From a virus, in IMG/VR virus record IMGVR_UViG_3300020370_000430, positions 1 to 28,260 of that record: DNA of 28,260 nucleotides; one strand, 5' to 3'. Within the stretch, counting starts at the first letter, position 1. Each line of letters begins with the position of its first letter. Shown here one piece after another: positions 18,901 through 26,703 of the stretch. The translations under genes and the position numbers were made by a program. Below the pieces are notes generated by a model. It did not search any database. It had not been told where the DNA came from and was given only the letters and a program-made list of their open reading frames with translations.

Positions 18901-20282
18901 CAACTGCTAATCTTATTAATAATCCAAGTGCAAACGAAGGACAAAGTGGAAGAATACTTGTTCTTTCTGGATTAGGAACTTCACCAACTCTTGAAGTTAA
19001 TGGTAGTATTGAGTTTATTACTGGATCTGGTAATGGTGGATATAATAGTGATAATATTAGTGGTGCAGATCCATTTACATTTGTGATTTCTAATGTAAGT
19101 CAAACTGGACCTGTTGGAAAAGGTAATGTTTCGATTGATAGGGGACAATGGACTACTGCTGGTGCTGCTCATACTGGTGGATCTACAACCTTTATTAAGT
19201 ATCCAATTCAAACAGGATCTTTCACACTACTAACTCCAGCAACTCAAAGTGATACTACATTTAGTGTTAGTACTATTAGTGGATTTAACCCTGGTGAGTA
19301 TTGCTTATCACCAACAAATGAATTATGTAAGGTTGTTAGTTTCCCAACTGCAAACTCAATGGAGGTTGTTAGAGAACAAGATGGTGCTAATACAGCACAA
19401 GGATGGCCAATTGGAACACAATTTACTTCAATTGGTTCAACTAGTTTTGTTAGTGCTGCTGAAGTTTTGAAAGACTTCACTGCTTCTGACACTTCATTCA
19501 GAGCAACATTATCTCAAAGATTTGAGGATGTTGTTGGTGCTTATATGAAGTTTGATGATGAGTTTATGAAAGTTACTGGAGTAACAACAGATACTTACGG
19601 TACTACACAAGTAATTTTGGTTGAAGAAAAACCTGCTAAAGCATATGATCAACAGAATATCAAGATTCGTTACATCTTTAGTCAGGCAAGATTAACTGGA
19701 CATGACTTCTTACAAGTAGGAACTGGTGGAACATCCACAACTAACTGGCCATCAGCACCAATACAAGACCCTGTTCAGACACAGGAGATTACAGAAGACT
19801 TCCCAGGTAGGGTATTCTATGTTTCTACTGATGAACAAGGAAACTTTAGGGTTGGTAAGTACTTCCGTGTAAACCAGGCAACTGGTGCTGCAACATTGAA
19901 TGCTAACAGTTTCGATCTATCTGGTTTGACTTCAATTCGATTGGGTTCAATTGGTGCTCAGTTAGGTGCTCAAGTTAATGAGTTCTCAACTGACGGAACA
20001 ATGTCACAAAATAGTAATGAGAAAGTTCCAACACAGGCTGCAGTTAGAACTTATGTTGAGACTGAAGGAGCTGCTAAACTACTACAGGCACAATCTCATA
20101 CTGCTTTGGGATTATCTACTGAGAGAGCACATACTCAGGCTGGTATAGCAACAGCATTGAATACAGCAATAAGTCATCTTACTGCTGGTATTGGAACTGT
20201 TAATGCAACTATTACACAAAATAGTAATGAGGTTGCTAGGAACGTTCAAATCTCTGAATTCTTTATTGGTAATTGCCAATAA
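15903..20282 (+). CDS. Giant structural protein with carbohydrate-binding-like repeats and beta-helix
   Basis: This 1459-residue protein starts MAEFRLGRLKFNWRGDW. Residues 12-253 hold five repeats of the pattern W-x5-Y-x2-GD-x-V-x-Y-G-x2-Y, which resembles CBM5/12-type carbohydrate-binding modules. From about residue 325 (VYYVTEEGSDENDGSN) a right-handed beta-helix like that of pectate-lyase-fold phage proteins begins (SIYVKAGNYAEQLPIVVP). Two related domains (about 417-500 and 520-610, each with a FTCD and a YPRA element) interrupt it. No catalytic acid cluster can be assigned from sequence alone, so depolymerase activity is only possible. The last 80 residues are predicted helical (TYVETEGAAKLLQAQSHT) and may trimerise. 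Together with its position, this indicates a large tail or fibre-network protein that binds host polysaccharide. Confidence 0.82.
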   Translation: MAEFRLGRLKFNWRGDWQTTTAYVIDDIIKYGANTYVCKKNHTSADAETSFYSLDITDNWTLHTEGLAQKGNWTGGQWYKINDVYKYGNTLYRVTSGHTSSGSFTEADTIAHATEYLQSFNFEDTWDAATQYQDGDVVTYGGYTYVSKSVHVNKPPSYNLTNDWDIITTGFNVVGTWDSSTDYKQGDLALYGGYSYVAITTSTNSTPATSTSNWSLVTKGVAWKGNWDSAVTYQLGDAVKRLSNSYIGVATAGSLNQDPSTDSAGLYWSMLAEGAANNVMTTQGDLVYYTTGAARLPVGSNGQTLTVSPTGIPGWENNSVTHPVYYVTEEGSDENDGSNISRAFHSIRHACSVAEGPASIYVKAGNYAEQLPIVVPETVSIVGDNLRTSKINPAKHYAHTFVSAAVDSVTPNAGSSVTPASGTTYDSTTGDLVLEIGTHSLTTGNTITIGNGTLIFTCDQDNHATQHKYPRAKDPAFGATLSITATTGTTITVNVGKGNASKHQDITLASAPSATYTPTAINYNPTSGDMVVTIGDHTLTTYDSIRISANSLVFTCDYNGDGNTTQKTYPRASGANTSDGEDYAYNTDLPITAVTADSITVNVNGGQGAITDTSVHNFVSGGAGSIQKASPYVSYGSSIRTGAGDKWAVVLDSDYAEKKIQIYNIAGGEWTTSDTWENGVSDITITAVETRPNEHSTMFQLSNATMLKDILMEGLTGFTPAGTVATKTCSISGSIVTGTDLFPDLVGTTVTGAGVSTGTKVSGFIDATQIEVDKQQNLGATALTFTANQYDPNNAHIKGVFVALNPASRVIKSPYVSNCSAKSTKGVGAIVDGGVHRQFIDGSSTPSNKSIVFDSFTNIHDEGMAFWITDGAVAETVSCFTYYNHISYAATRGGRLRSLVGNSSWGKYGVVSSGFSPIEKAREGVIEGLTLTIDVDTQVGSGFQVGERIRGNTSEAWGYIHTVQGTTLNKIFYSIISEGAVGVGTGFAPGETITAQTSGTTANLINNPSANEGQSGRILVLSGLGTSPTLEVNGSIEFITGSGNGGYNSDNISGADPFTFVISNVSQTGPVGKGNVSIDRGQWTTAGAAHTGGSTTFIKYPIQTGSFTLLTPATQSDTTFSVSTISGFNPGEYCLSPTNELCKVVSFPTANSMEVVREQDGANTAQGWPIGTQFTSIGSTSFVSAAEVLKDFTASDTSFRATLSQRFEDVVGAYMKFDDEFMKVTGVTTDTYGTTQVILVEEKPAKAYDQQNIKIRYIFSQARLTGHDFLQVGTGGTSTTNWPSAPIQDPVQTQEITEDFPGRVFYVSTDEQGNFRVGKYFRVNQATGAATLNANSFDLSGLTSIRLGSIGAQLGAQVNEFSTDGTMSQNSNEKVPTQAAVRTYVETEGAAKLLQAQSHTALGLSTERAHTQAGIATALNTAISHLTAGIGTVNATITQNSNEVARNVQISEFFIGNCQ

Positions 20283-20290
20283 CTTACATC

Positions 20291-20298
20291 TATAAATA
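20291..20298 (+). promoter_or_regulatory. T4-type late promoter box (TATAAATA)
   Basis: An exact match to the T4 late consensus TATAAATA lies 28 bases before the ATG at 20327, in the 44-base gap after the giant structural gene. An AAGGAAAG ribosome binding region follows it. Confidence 0.75.
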
Positions 20299-20326
20299 GT
20301 ACAAGACAAAGGAAAGTTTTAAAAAA

Positions 20327-20647
20327 ATGGCATCTGGTATTTTAGGACAAGCCGCATTGTCAGCAAGTACAAATACTACGGTATATACGGTTCCTGCTTC
20401 AACACATGCAGTTGTCAATATTAATGTTTTGAATCGATCTGCTACTGACGCTGTCACAGTAAGGTTGGCATTATCTTCAACAGGTAGTCCTGGTAATGCA
20501 GAGTATATTGAGTATGACGTAGCTGTTCCTAAGACTGCAGTTATTGAGAGAACAGCAATATCTCTTAATGCAGGAAAAAATATCGTTGCTTATACTAGTG
20601 GATCTGAAGTATCCATTAGTGTTTATGGTATAGAACAAGCGGTTTGA
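20327..20647 (+). CDS. Small virion structural protein
   Basis: This 106-residue protein starts MASGILGQAALSASTNTTVYTVPASTHAVVNINVLNR, has predicted beta-strands throughout, and ends VSISVYGIEQAV. The TVYTVPASTxAVVNINVLNR pattern followed by AGKNIVAYTSGSEVSISVYG is a recurring small beta-sandwich in phage structural clusters. It has no enzyme motif and no membrane segment. It resembles in style the partial protein at the left edge of the window. An exact late promoter box lies upstream, supporting late expression. It may be a fibre adaptor or decoration protein; the exact site on the virion is unknown. Confidence 0.75.
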   Translation: MASGILGQAALSASTNTTVYTVPASTHAVVNINVLNRSATDAVTVRLALSSTGSPGNAEYIEYDVAVPKTAVIERTAISLNAGKNIVAYTSGSEVSISVYGIEQAV

Positions 20648-20682
20648 TAATGTTGATTTATAAAACTACTGAGGTATAAGAA

Positions 20683-21765
20683 ATGGCAGCAGACGTATTA
20701 ACATATAATGCTCTGGCAGAAATAAACCAAGAACTTCGAGCTGAATCTGTAGGATTGACATCTGCGATTACTGTAGCACTGGAAGACATAGGAGGTGCAG
20801 GACCTGGAGGACCACCTCCTGCAGCTTCCGAGGGTGCTGTTGGACTTCAAGAAATAATGAAGGGTGCTGGATCACCTAATCTTGGTCTTTCTTGTATGAT
20901 TCCTCGATTTGCTGAAGGTCAAACTAGTTGGACTGGTGGATTTCAGGTTTGTGATACTTCCCAGTATCATAGATGTGGTTGTTGCTGTCAATGGACTGTT
21001 CCAGGTGGCGTAACTTGTGCTCGATTCCAAATTTGGGGTGCTGGTGGTGGATCAGGAACTGGTTGTTGTTGTGGCGGATCTCCTAACGGTGGATCTGGTG
21101 CATATGCATCTGTTATTATGCCTGTAACTTCTGGAGAACAATATACTCTTTGTGCTGGTTGTGCTTACTGTTGTTATACAACTAGGTCACAAATGACTGC
21201 TGATGGTGGTGATTCTTACGTTCAAGGACCTGGATTAACTAACTTCTGTGCTGAAGGTGGTGAATCTAATCTATTCTGCGAATCTAAAGTTAGATGTTTG
21301 AGAGGACCTAACGAGCAAAGTGCTTGTAAATATATGGGATCTTGTATTTGTAATAGTGGAACAGATTATTGTTCTGAACAACAACAAACACCTGGTACTG
21401 GATATCCAGAAGGTAGAAGAGAAGCAAATTATCAATCTACTGCAAATTGTAAGACTCATTATGGTACTGTAAGTACTGGTTCTACAATATACGGATTACC
21501 TGGACAATTCTCATACTTTGCTTATGATTATGGTGCTGATCAAGCATGTCATAGGCATCCTGGTATGTATGGATTCCCAGACTGCTCTTGCTGTAGTGCA
21601 TGTATGAGTAATGAAGCAAGTGGATGTTGTTGGCAAGCATGTTATTGTTCAGCAATGTGCTGTATTCCTGGTGCTGGTGCATGGGGTTACTCAACTTGCG
21701 GTGGAGATACTAATGGATGTGCTGATATTGGTAAAACTGGAATGGTATGTGTATCCTATATGTGA
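20683..21765 (+). CDS. Cys-rich, Gly-rich adhesin-like protein A
   Basis: This 360-residue protein contains about 36 cysteines, or 10 percent of residues. They lie in clusters such as RCGCCCQW, GCCCGG, CAGCAYCCY, CSCCSAC and SAMCC. The N-terminal 33 residues (MAADVLTYNALAEINQELRAE) look helical and resemble the start of the paralogue at 22503. A Pro/Gly linker (GGAGPGGPPPAA) leads into a domain whose QWTVPGGVTCARFQIWGAGGG opening and GKTGMVCVSYM ending match the polyglycine domains elsewhere in the window, but with glycine and aliphatic positions studded with Cys. No signal peptide is present. The cysteines could form disulfides after release or bind metal. GAGGT (20671-20675) is a good ribosome binding site. 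Likely a receptor-binding or capsid/tail decoration protein; that role is inferred. Confidence 0.78.
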   Translation: MAADVLTYNALAEINQELRAESVGLTSAITVALEDIGGAGPGGPPPAASEGAVGLQEIMKGAGSPNLGLSCMIPRFAEGQTSWTGGFQVCDTSQYHRCGCCCQWTVPGGVTCARFQIWGAGGGSGTGCCCGGSPNGGSGAYASVIMPVTSGEQYTLCAGCAYCCYTTRSQMTADGGDSYVQGPGLTNFCAEGGESNLFCESKVRCLRGPNEQSACKYMGSCICNSGTDYCSEQQQTPGTGYPEGRREANYQSTANCKTHYGTVSTGSTIYGLPGQFSYFAYDYGADQACHRHPGMYGFPDCSCCSACMSNEASGCCWQACYCSAMCCIPGAGAWGYSTCGGDTNGCADIGKTGMVCVSYM

Positions 21766-21772
21766 TACACAT
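21747..21772 (+). terminator. Hairpin over the stop codon, possible terminator
   Basis: A perfect 9-bp stem, ATGTGTATC (21747-21755) with GATACACAT (21764-21772), spans the stop codon of the Cys-rich gene, with an 8-base loop. There is no T-run, so it may instead protect the 3' end of the message. A late promoter box begins four bases later, which fits a boundary between transcription units. Confidence 0.4.
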
Positions 21773-21775
21773 CCT

Positions 21776-21783
21776 TATAAATA
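21776..21783 (+). promoter_or_regulatory. T4-type late promoter box (TATAAATA)
   Basis: An exact TATAAATA lies 32 bases before the ATG at 21816 and directly after the hairpin at 21747-21772. The spacing to the gene is nearly the same as for the exact box at 20291. Confidence 0.75.
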
Positions 21784-21815
21784 ACTAAAGAAAAATCAGA
21801 GAACTGTAAAAAACA

Positions 21816-22502
21816 ATGGCAAACATTACATCATCGTTTACTCATCTACTTCCAACTGAGCTATTCGTTGCTGGTATTTCTACTAACATTAGTGGTAGTT
21901 ACACATATACTGGACCTGAAGAATTTGATGTATGGGTAAATCCGCAAAGTGGTGGTATAACAAGGATTAACATTGCAATAGATCCTCCAAATGAGGCAGG
22001 TGCTGATATAAGAAAGACTATTAATGCAAAAGATAGTGCTCAATTACCTGCAGCATATATTTGCTCTCATCAATTCCATGAGAACTATCAGTGGGATTAT
22101 ACTTACACTGATGAAACCCAGAGTAATGGTGATGTATATAAAAAGATTGATAATCCAGATTTAAGAGATGCTTATGAGGCGAAGTGGAATTTTACTACTA
22201 GTTCTTGGCAATTAACTCAGATTTTAAAAGTACAAGAAAATATACATTCTGATGCTGCTAAGAAAAATAGGGATTATATTAAAACTTATGCTGATATGTA
22301 TGACTTTGGAACTGATATGAATACTAAGATAACTACTTATCTTGCTGCTATTGATACGTTCCTTGGTAATAATCCTGATTATAAAACTTGGAAGTATATT
22401 ACTATTCCAGATGCAGTAGGATCCACACCAAAGATTCCTATTGATGTTCAAGTTGAAATTAACAAAGTTTCTGGTTCTGGTATTGCAGGAGGCGTTATTT
22501 AA
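21816..22502 (+). CDS. Uncharacterised virion protein between the two Cys-rich genes
   Basis: The 228-residue product begins MANITSSFTHLLPTELFVAGIST. Its first 60 residues are beta-rich (GSYTYTGPEEFDVWVNPQSG), as in small phage domains of this type. The middle is charged and probably helical (NPDLRDAYEAKWNF; LKVQENIHSDAAKKNRDYIKTY). The end carries a short beta-rich tail (PKIPIDVQVEINKVSGSG). It has only one Cys, in sharp contrast to its neighbours. An exact late promoter box precedes it, and its stop directly abuts the next start. It may be a partner or assembly factor for the Cys-rich pair. I do not recognise a family. Confidence 0.7.
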   Translation: MANITSSFTHLLPTELFVAGISTNISGSYTYTGPEEFDVWVNPQSGGITRINIAIDPPNEAGADIRKTINAKDSAQLPAAYICSHQFHENYQWDYTYTDETQSNGDVYKKIDNPDLRDAYEAKWNFTTSSWQLTQILKVQENIHSDAAKKNRDYIKTYADMYDFGTDMNTKITTYLAAIDTFLGNNPDYKTWKYITIPDAVGSTPKIPIDVQVEINKVSGSGIAGGVI

Positions 22503-23594
22503 ATGGATGTATTAGTTTATAGTGCTCTGAATGAACAAGCAACACTAAAGAAAGAAATTCACGAAAAGCAGCAGTGTTTATTTGATCTTAAAGAAAATAA
22601 ACAACCTGAATCAAGTGGCGGCGGTGGTGGTGGAAGTTATGATGTAAATGCAGAAATTTGTGCTAAGGCATGGTTCTGCCCTACTAGTGACAATTTTGAG
22701 AAAAAAATATGGTCTTGTCCTGGTGAAATAGCTTTATGGAAACCTTATGAGGGAAAGGATTGGAGTGATGGTTTAACGGTTTGTGATTCTCAAGGATATT
22801 ATCGTTGTGGTTCTAGTTGTACTTGGAGTGTTCCAAGTGGTGCAACTTGTGCTAGATTCCAACTTTGGGGTTCTGGTGGTGGAGCAAATAAAGCTCCTTG
22901 CTGTTGTGGTCATACTCCATTTGGATCAACAGGTGCATGGGCATCTGTAATTATTCCAGTACAAAGTGGTTGGACATATACACTTTGTGGTGGATGTGCT
23001 TATTGTTGTTATGCATATACTACATCTGGATCTCAGAGATGGAGTGGATGCCCTTCTTATGTTCAAGGTTGTAAATTGGAAAATTTCTGTGCTGATGGTG
23101 GTCAAGGATCACTAGGTACTTGGAATGCTATGAGAGGTAATTACTGTACTTGTAGACTTGCTGCTTTAACTAATGATAACCAAGGTGCAAGAATATGTAA
23201 CTATGGTGGTGACTGGTGTTATACTGGTGAAACCTTTAATTGTATACCTTATATTTCTGGTGCTGGATATCACGGATCTATAAAGGATATTGAGAATCCA
23301 CAATATGAAAATACAATCTACGGATTGAGAGGTATTTGGCCAATGCAATGTTGGGATAATAATCATTATGGTTGGGAACAACACGCTCCAATTCTTGGTT
23401 CAGAATCTGATGTACTATGTTGCCCTACCTTCACTAGTGGAAACTGCTGTGGATATAACTGTGGTGCTTGGACTGGTAATGGATGTTTAAGATTTGCTGG
23501 TGCTGGTGGATGGGGTTCACACGCTATGGGTGGTGGAAACGGTCTGTGTGGAGATTCTGGTAAGTTTGGTATGGTTTGCGTTCAGTGGAAGTAG
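22503..23594 (+). CDS. Cys-rich, Gly-rich adhesin-like protein B (paralogue of A)
   Basis: This 363-residue protein carries about 31 cysteines. It begins MDVLVYSALNEQATLKKEI, a helical segment related to the start of protein A (DVLTYNALAEINQELRAE), then a GGGGGG linker. The main domain aligns by eye with protein A: RCGSSCTWSVPSGATCARFQLWGSGGG, CCCGHTPFGSTGAWASVIIP, LCGGCAYCCYAY, then QGCKLENFCADGGQ and the ending GDSGKFGMVCVQWK. Differences lie mainly in the insertions between these blocks, as expected for diverged receptor-binding tips. The ATG directly follows the stop of the 228-residue gene. It ends the structural block. A disulfide-rich or metal-binding adhesin is the best guess. Confidence 0.78.
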   Translation: MDVLVYSALNEQATLKKEIHEKQQCLFDLKENKQPESSGGGGGGSYDVNAEICAKAWFCPTSDNFEKKIWSCPGEIALWKPYEGKDWSDGLTVCDSQGYYRCGSSCTWSVPSGATCARFQLWGSGGGANKAPCCCGHTPFGSTGAWASVIIPVQSGWTYTLCGGCAYCCYAYTTSGSQRWSGCPSYVQGCKLENFCADGGQGSLGTWNAMRGNYCTCRLAALTNDNQGARICNYGGDWCYTGETFNCIPYISGAGYHGSIKDIENPQYENTIYGLRGIWPMQCWDNNHYGWEQHAPILGSESDVLCCPTFTSGNCCGYNCGAWTGNGCLRFAGAGGWGSHAMGGGNGLCGDSGKFGMVCVQWK

Positions 23595-23621
23595 TATAAC
23601 CATAACCTAACATTCTTTATA

Positions 23622-23643
23622 TGGTTGACTATATAATCAACCA
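23622..23643. promoter_or_regulatory. Inverted repeat over the -35 box
   Basis: A 7-bp inverted repeat, TGGTTGA (23622-23628) and TCAACCA (23637-23643), overlaps the -35 element of the promoter at 23625-23653. It could act as an operator. As RNA it could also form a weak hairpin behind the Cys-rich gene, but there is no T-run. Confidence 0.4.
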
Positions 23644-23653
23644 ATGGTATAAT
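23625..23653 (+). promoter_or_regulatory. Sigma-70-type promoter for the sugar operon
   Basis: TTGACT (23625-23630) and TATAAT (23648-23653) are separated by exactly 17 bases, close to the bacterial housekeeping consensus. The promoter points into the sugar genes, 24 bases before the first ATG. Unlike the TATAAATA boxes of the structural genes, it suggests early or middle expression by the host polymerase. Confidence 0.7.
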
Positions 23654-23677
23654 ATTAAACATTGAGGTTTGACTTGA

Positions 23678-24844
23678 ATGAATAAAGCTTTTTTTATTAA
23701 CGGTGGAGCAGGGCGTGTGCTGTGCTCCATTCCTGCGTTAGAAGGGTATGCAGAAACTCACGATGATTTTATAATAGTATCAGAGTCTTGGTCGGAATTA
23801 TATTTAAATAGTAAAGTATTGAGAGAAAAAGTTTTTCCTCTTGGGCATAAGGATTTATTTGAAGATCATTTAAAAGATAAGAAGATTATATCACCCGAAC
23901 CATATAGAGTAAACGAATATTTTACTCAGAGGTGTAATCTCATACAGGCATTTGATATAGAAATTAATGAACTTGATGAGATTCCTGAAACTAGGGAACT
24001 TAAGTTGGATCTTAATAAGGAAGATCAAATTAACGGACATAATGTAGTTGGTGAAGTAAAGAATACTTTAGGTAAAGATAAGGTTATTGTATTTCAACCT
24101 TTTGGACAAGGTGTAAAAGTTGAAGGGCAATTTATCTACGATACTTCTGGAAGAAGTTTTGAAATTGCTAATATTCTTAAATTAATTGAAAAACTTAATA
24201 AAGATTATGGTATTATACTTATGTCAAACATTGAGATTCCAGGTTGGCAGTCTCTTGGAATTGCGGCTCCCAAAAATATGGGATTGAATGGTTGGATGGG
24301 TGTTATAAATGCTGCTGATTATTTCTTAGGATGTGATAGTGTTGGGCAACATATGGCATACTCTTTAAATAAACCTACTACAGTTGTTATAGGATCTACT
24401 TATCCTGAAAATATATCATATCCTGATAGTAAGAAGTTTAGTATTATTGATAATGGTAAAGGTAAGAGAAAGTATAGTCCAATTAGATTAACAATGGATA
24501 TATGTGGTGATAGAACCAATGAGGATCTAATGGTTTTAGAAGATAAAACTGTAGATAGTATTATAAAGGGTATTAAGAATAAGATTGGTGTTAGTAAAAA
24601 AGATCTGTCAAATGCTTTAGGTGTAAAGAAACAAGGAGGTAGCACTTCGGGTGATTTAATAGAGAGTAATCCAAATTGGGGTGATAGAAAGGAAACTGTT
24701 TCTTTTAGTAGTCCAAAGGATTCTTCTAATGTTAAATCTGTATTGACTCCACCAGTTAAATATGATAAACCATTTGTTACTAAAACAAAAAAGAAGAAAA
24801 AACCAATTGATGAATTGTTGGAAATAGAATCAAAAAAATCTTGA
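23678..24844 (+). CDS. GT9-like glycosyltransferase (heptosyltransferase-type)
   Basis: The 388-residue protein starts MNKAFFINGGAGRVLCSIPAL, matching the N-terminal nucleotide-sugar fold of family GT9, which normally opens with a GxGDxLxxTPAL-type strand. The typical C-terminal domain feature is INAADYFLGCDSVGQHMAYSL, with Asp220, Ser221 and His225 in the place of the family's DSGPMHLA element, followed by KPTTVVIGST. GT9 enzymes transfer heptose from ADP-heptose, often to lipopolysaccharide core. Residues from about 305 form a polar, probably disordered tail with a run of five lysines. GAGG at 23664-23667 is the ribosome binding site. ADP-heptose enzymes downstream support the substrate, but it remains an inference, and the acceptor is unknown. 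Confidence 0.72.
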   Translation: MNKAFFINGGAGRVLCSIPALEGYAETHDDFIIVSESWSELYLNSKVLREKVFPLGHKDLFEDHLKDKKIISPEPYRVNEYFTQRCNLIQAFDIEINELDEIPETRELKLDLNKEDQINGHNVVGEVKNTLGKDKVIVFQPFGQGVKVEGQFIYDTSGRSFEIANILKLIEKLNKDYGIILMSNIEIPGWQSLGIAAPKNMGLNGWMGVINAADYFLGCDSVGQHMAYSLNKPTTVVIGSTYPENISYPDSKKFSIIDNGKGKRKYSPIRLTMDICGDRTNEDLMVLEDKTVDSIIKGIKNKIGVSKKDLSNALGVKKQGGSTSGDLIESNPNWGDRKETVSFSSPKDSSNVKSVLTPPVKYDKPFVTKTKKKKKPIDELLEIESKKS

Positions 24845-24852
24845 GGTAAATT

Positions 24853-26703
24853 ATGAGTATTATTGTATCTTGTAATCGTGGTCATAACGCTAGTACAACA
24901 TTGCTTGTTGATGGTGAAATTGTTTTTTATCTGGAAGAGGAAAGATTAACTAGATTTAAGAGGGATGGAACTCCTCTTATGGGATTGACAAAGGTTTTTG
25001 ATTATGTTGATCATATAGATCATTTGGTGGTTTGTCATACACATAGAGAAGGTCCACAAACGGATTGGACTGCAGAGGACATTTATAAAGGATGGATGAG
25101 AAAATTATCCAGAGGTAAGTTTCAATTTGATGTTACTTTCATTGATACTATACACCATCAGATGCATGCTGCTTGTGGATTTGTGCATTCTGGATTTGAT
25201 ACTGCTGCTTGTTTAATAGCTGATGGTGCTGGAAGTTTCTTACAATCAGATTCATTTGATGGATCTACTTTATTTGAATTTGAAACTATATTTAAAGCAA
25301 AGAAACCTCTTGAATTTGAGCAAGTTTATAAGCATTTAGGAACTGATAAATCTGTTGGTTTTAATATTATAGATGAAGATACAGGAACATATGTTACTGA
25401 ACATCCAGGTATAGTTAAAGCATATGAAGCTGTGACTAGGTATTGTGGTTTTCAGTCTATTGATGCTGGAAAACTAATGGGTCTTTCTCCTTATGGAAAA
25501 CCTAATCCTAATCTTCCTCCTATTGTGAGGGATGGTTGGGTTAATAGAGATCTTTTTATGCCTAATTATCCAAATGGTGCTTACATTATTTGTGATAGAT
25601 TTCCTGGTATGTTTAGTGTTGATGAGGAAGAGGCTCATAGAGGTAAACAGGATGCCAAATATACTGAAAATCAAAAAGATTTAGCTTATGCTATACAAGA
25701 GGCAAGTGAAATCTATATTGGCAATCTAATTGAAAAAGCAGTAGATATTACAGGTGAGAAAAATATTGTTATATCTGGTGGATATGGATTAAATTGTGTT
25801 GCTAATTATAAATTTAAACAACGATTCCCTAACTTAAATATCTTTGTTGAACCAATATCACATGATGGAGGTACATGTATAGGTGGTGCTTATTCTGTTT
25901 ATTATGATAAGTATTTAAAAAAACAGAGAGAATATTTTGAGATGAAACCTCAGAAGACAATTTATTATGGACCTCAATATAATACACAGATGTATTTACC
26001 TTATATAAATTCATTGGGTGATGATAGGATAGAAATTAGTGATGTAACTTATGATGATGTTGCTAAGGTAATTCGTGAAGGTAATATTGTAACTATCTTC
26101 CAAGGAAAATCGGAAGGTGGTCCTAGAGCACTTGGAAATAGATCTATTTTATTTGATCCTACTATTAAGGATGGTAAGGATATTATTAATAAGGTAAAGC
26201 ATAGAGAGTTCTTTAGACCATTTGCTTGTTCTATTCTTGCAGAAAAGGTTCATGATTGGTTTGATCTTGCTGGAATGGATGATACTCCACATATGATGTA
26301 TGCTGTTGAGTGTCAACCAGGTGTTGAAGAAAAGATTCCATCAGTAATTCATGTAGATGGTACTTGTAGAATACAAACAGTTGATAAGGATCATAATGAA
26401 CATTATTATAATCTGATTAGTGCATTTGAAAAACTTTCTGATACTCCTATTTTGTTTAATACCTCATTTAATCTTGGTGGTCAACCTTTAGTTGAAACTC
26501 TTGAAGATGCAATGGAGTGTTTGGGTTATAGTGAGATTAGCTATATGTATCTTCCAGAGATAGGTAAATTAATAAAGGTTGATTTTATATTACAAGATCG
26601 TATTTATGATTATGATTTTATACCTAAAGAAGGTATGAATGAATCTAATTGTAGAGACGATAATAAAAAGTCAAATTCCGATTTTTTAGTTAATGCAAAA
26701 TGA
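24853..26703 (+). CDS. NodU/TobZ-family O-carbamoyltransferase
   Basis: The full-length 616-residue protein shows both domains of the family. The N-terminal Kae1-like part has HNASTTLLVDGEIVFYLEEE (from residue 11), the metal-binding HHQMHAA (His101, His102 and His105), and IVISGGYGLNCVANY. The C-terminal YrdC-like part has GKSEGGPRALGNRSILFDP, KHREFFRPFACS, and TPILFNTSFNLGGQPLVET. Such enzymes move a carbamoyl group from carbamoyl phosphate, through a carbamoyl-adenylate, to a hydroxyl of a sugar or other small molecule. GAGGT just after the previous stop is the ribosome binding site. In this operon, carbamoylation of a nucleotide-sugar or glycan is most likely, but some family members in phages have been linked to DNA base modification, which cannot be excluded. 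Confidence 0.93.
   Translation: MSIIVSCNRGHNASTTLLVDGEIVFYLEEERLTRFKRDGTPLMGLTKVFDYVDHIDHLVVCHTHREGPQTDWTAEDIYKGWMRKLSRGKFQFDVTFIDTIHHQMHAACGFVHSGFDTAACLIADGAGSFLQSDSFDGSTLFEFETIFKAKKPLEFEQVYKHLGTDKSVGFNIIDEDTGTYVTEHPGIVKAYEAVTRYCGFQSIDAGKLMGLSPYGKPNPNLPPIVRDGWVNRDLFMPNYPNGAYIICDRFPGMFSVDEEEAHRGKQDAKYTENQKDLAYAIQEASEIYIGNLIEKAVDITGEKNIVISGGYGLNCVANYKFKQRFPNLNIFVEPISHDGGTCIGGAYSVYYDKYLKKQREYFEMKPQKTIYYGPQYNTQMYLPYINSLGDDRIEISDVTYDDVAKVIREGNIVTIFQGKSEGGPRALGNRSILFDPTIKDGKDIINKVKHREFFRPFACSILAEKVHDWFDLAGMDDTPHMMYAVECQPGVEEKIPSVIHVDGTCRIQTVDKDHNEHYYNLISAFEKLSDTPILFNTSFNLGGQPLVETLEDAMECLGYSEISYMYLPEIGKLIKVDFILQDRIYDYDFIPKEGMNESNCRDDNKKSNSDFLVNAK

Noticed and set aside
15903-20282. Calling the beta-helix protein an active polysaccharide depolymerase
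   Set aside because: The fold is suggested by repeats, but I could not identify a catalytic residue set, so only a structural and binding role is claimed.
24400-24885. A 161-codon minus-strand frame opposite the glycosyltransferase gene
   Set aside because: It mirrors a well-supported plus-strand gene; its product is rich in Leu, Phe and Ser as expected from the complement of A-rich coding DNA and has no recognisable motif or ribosome binding site.
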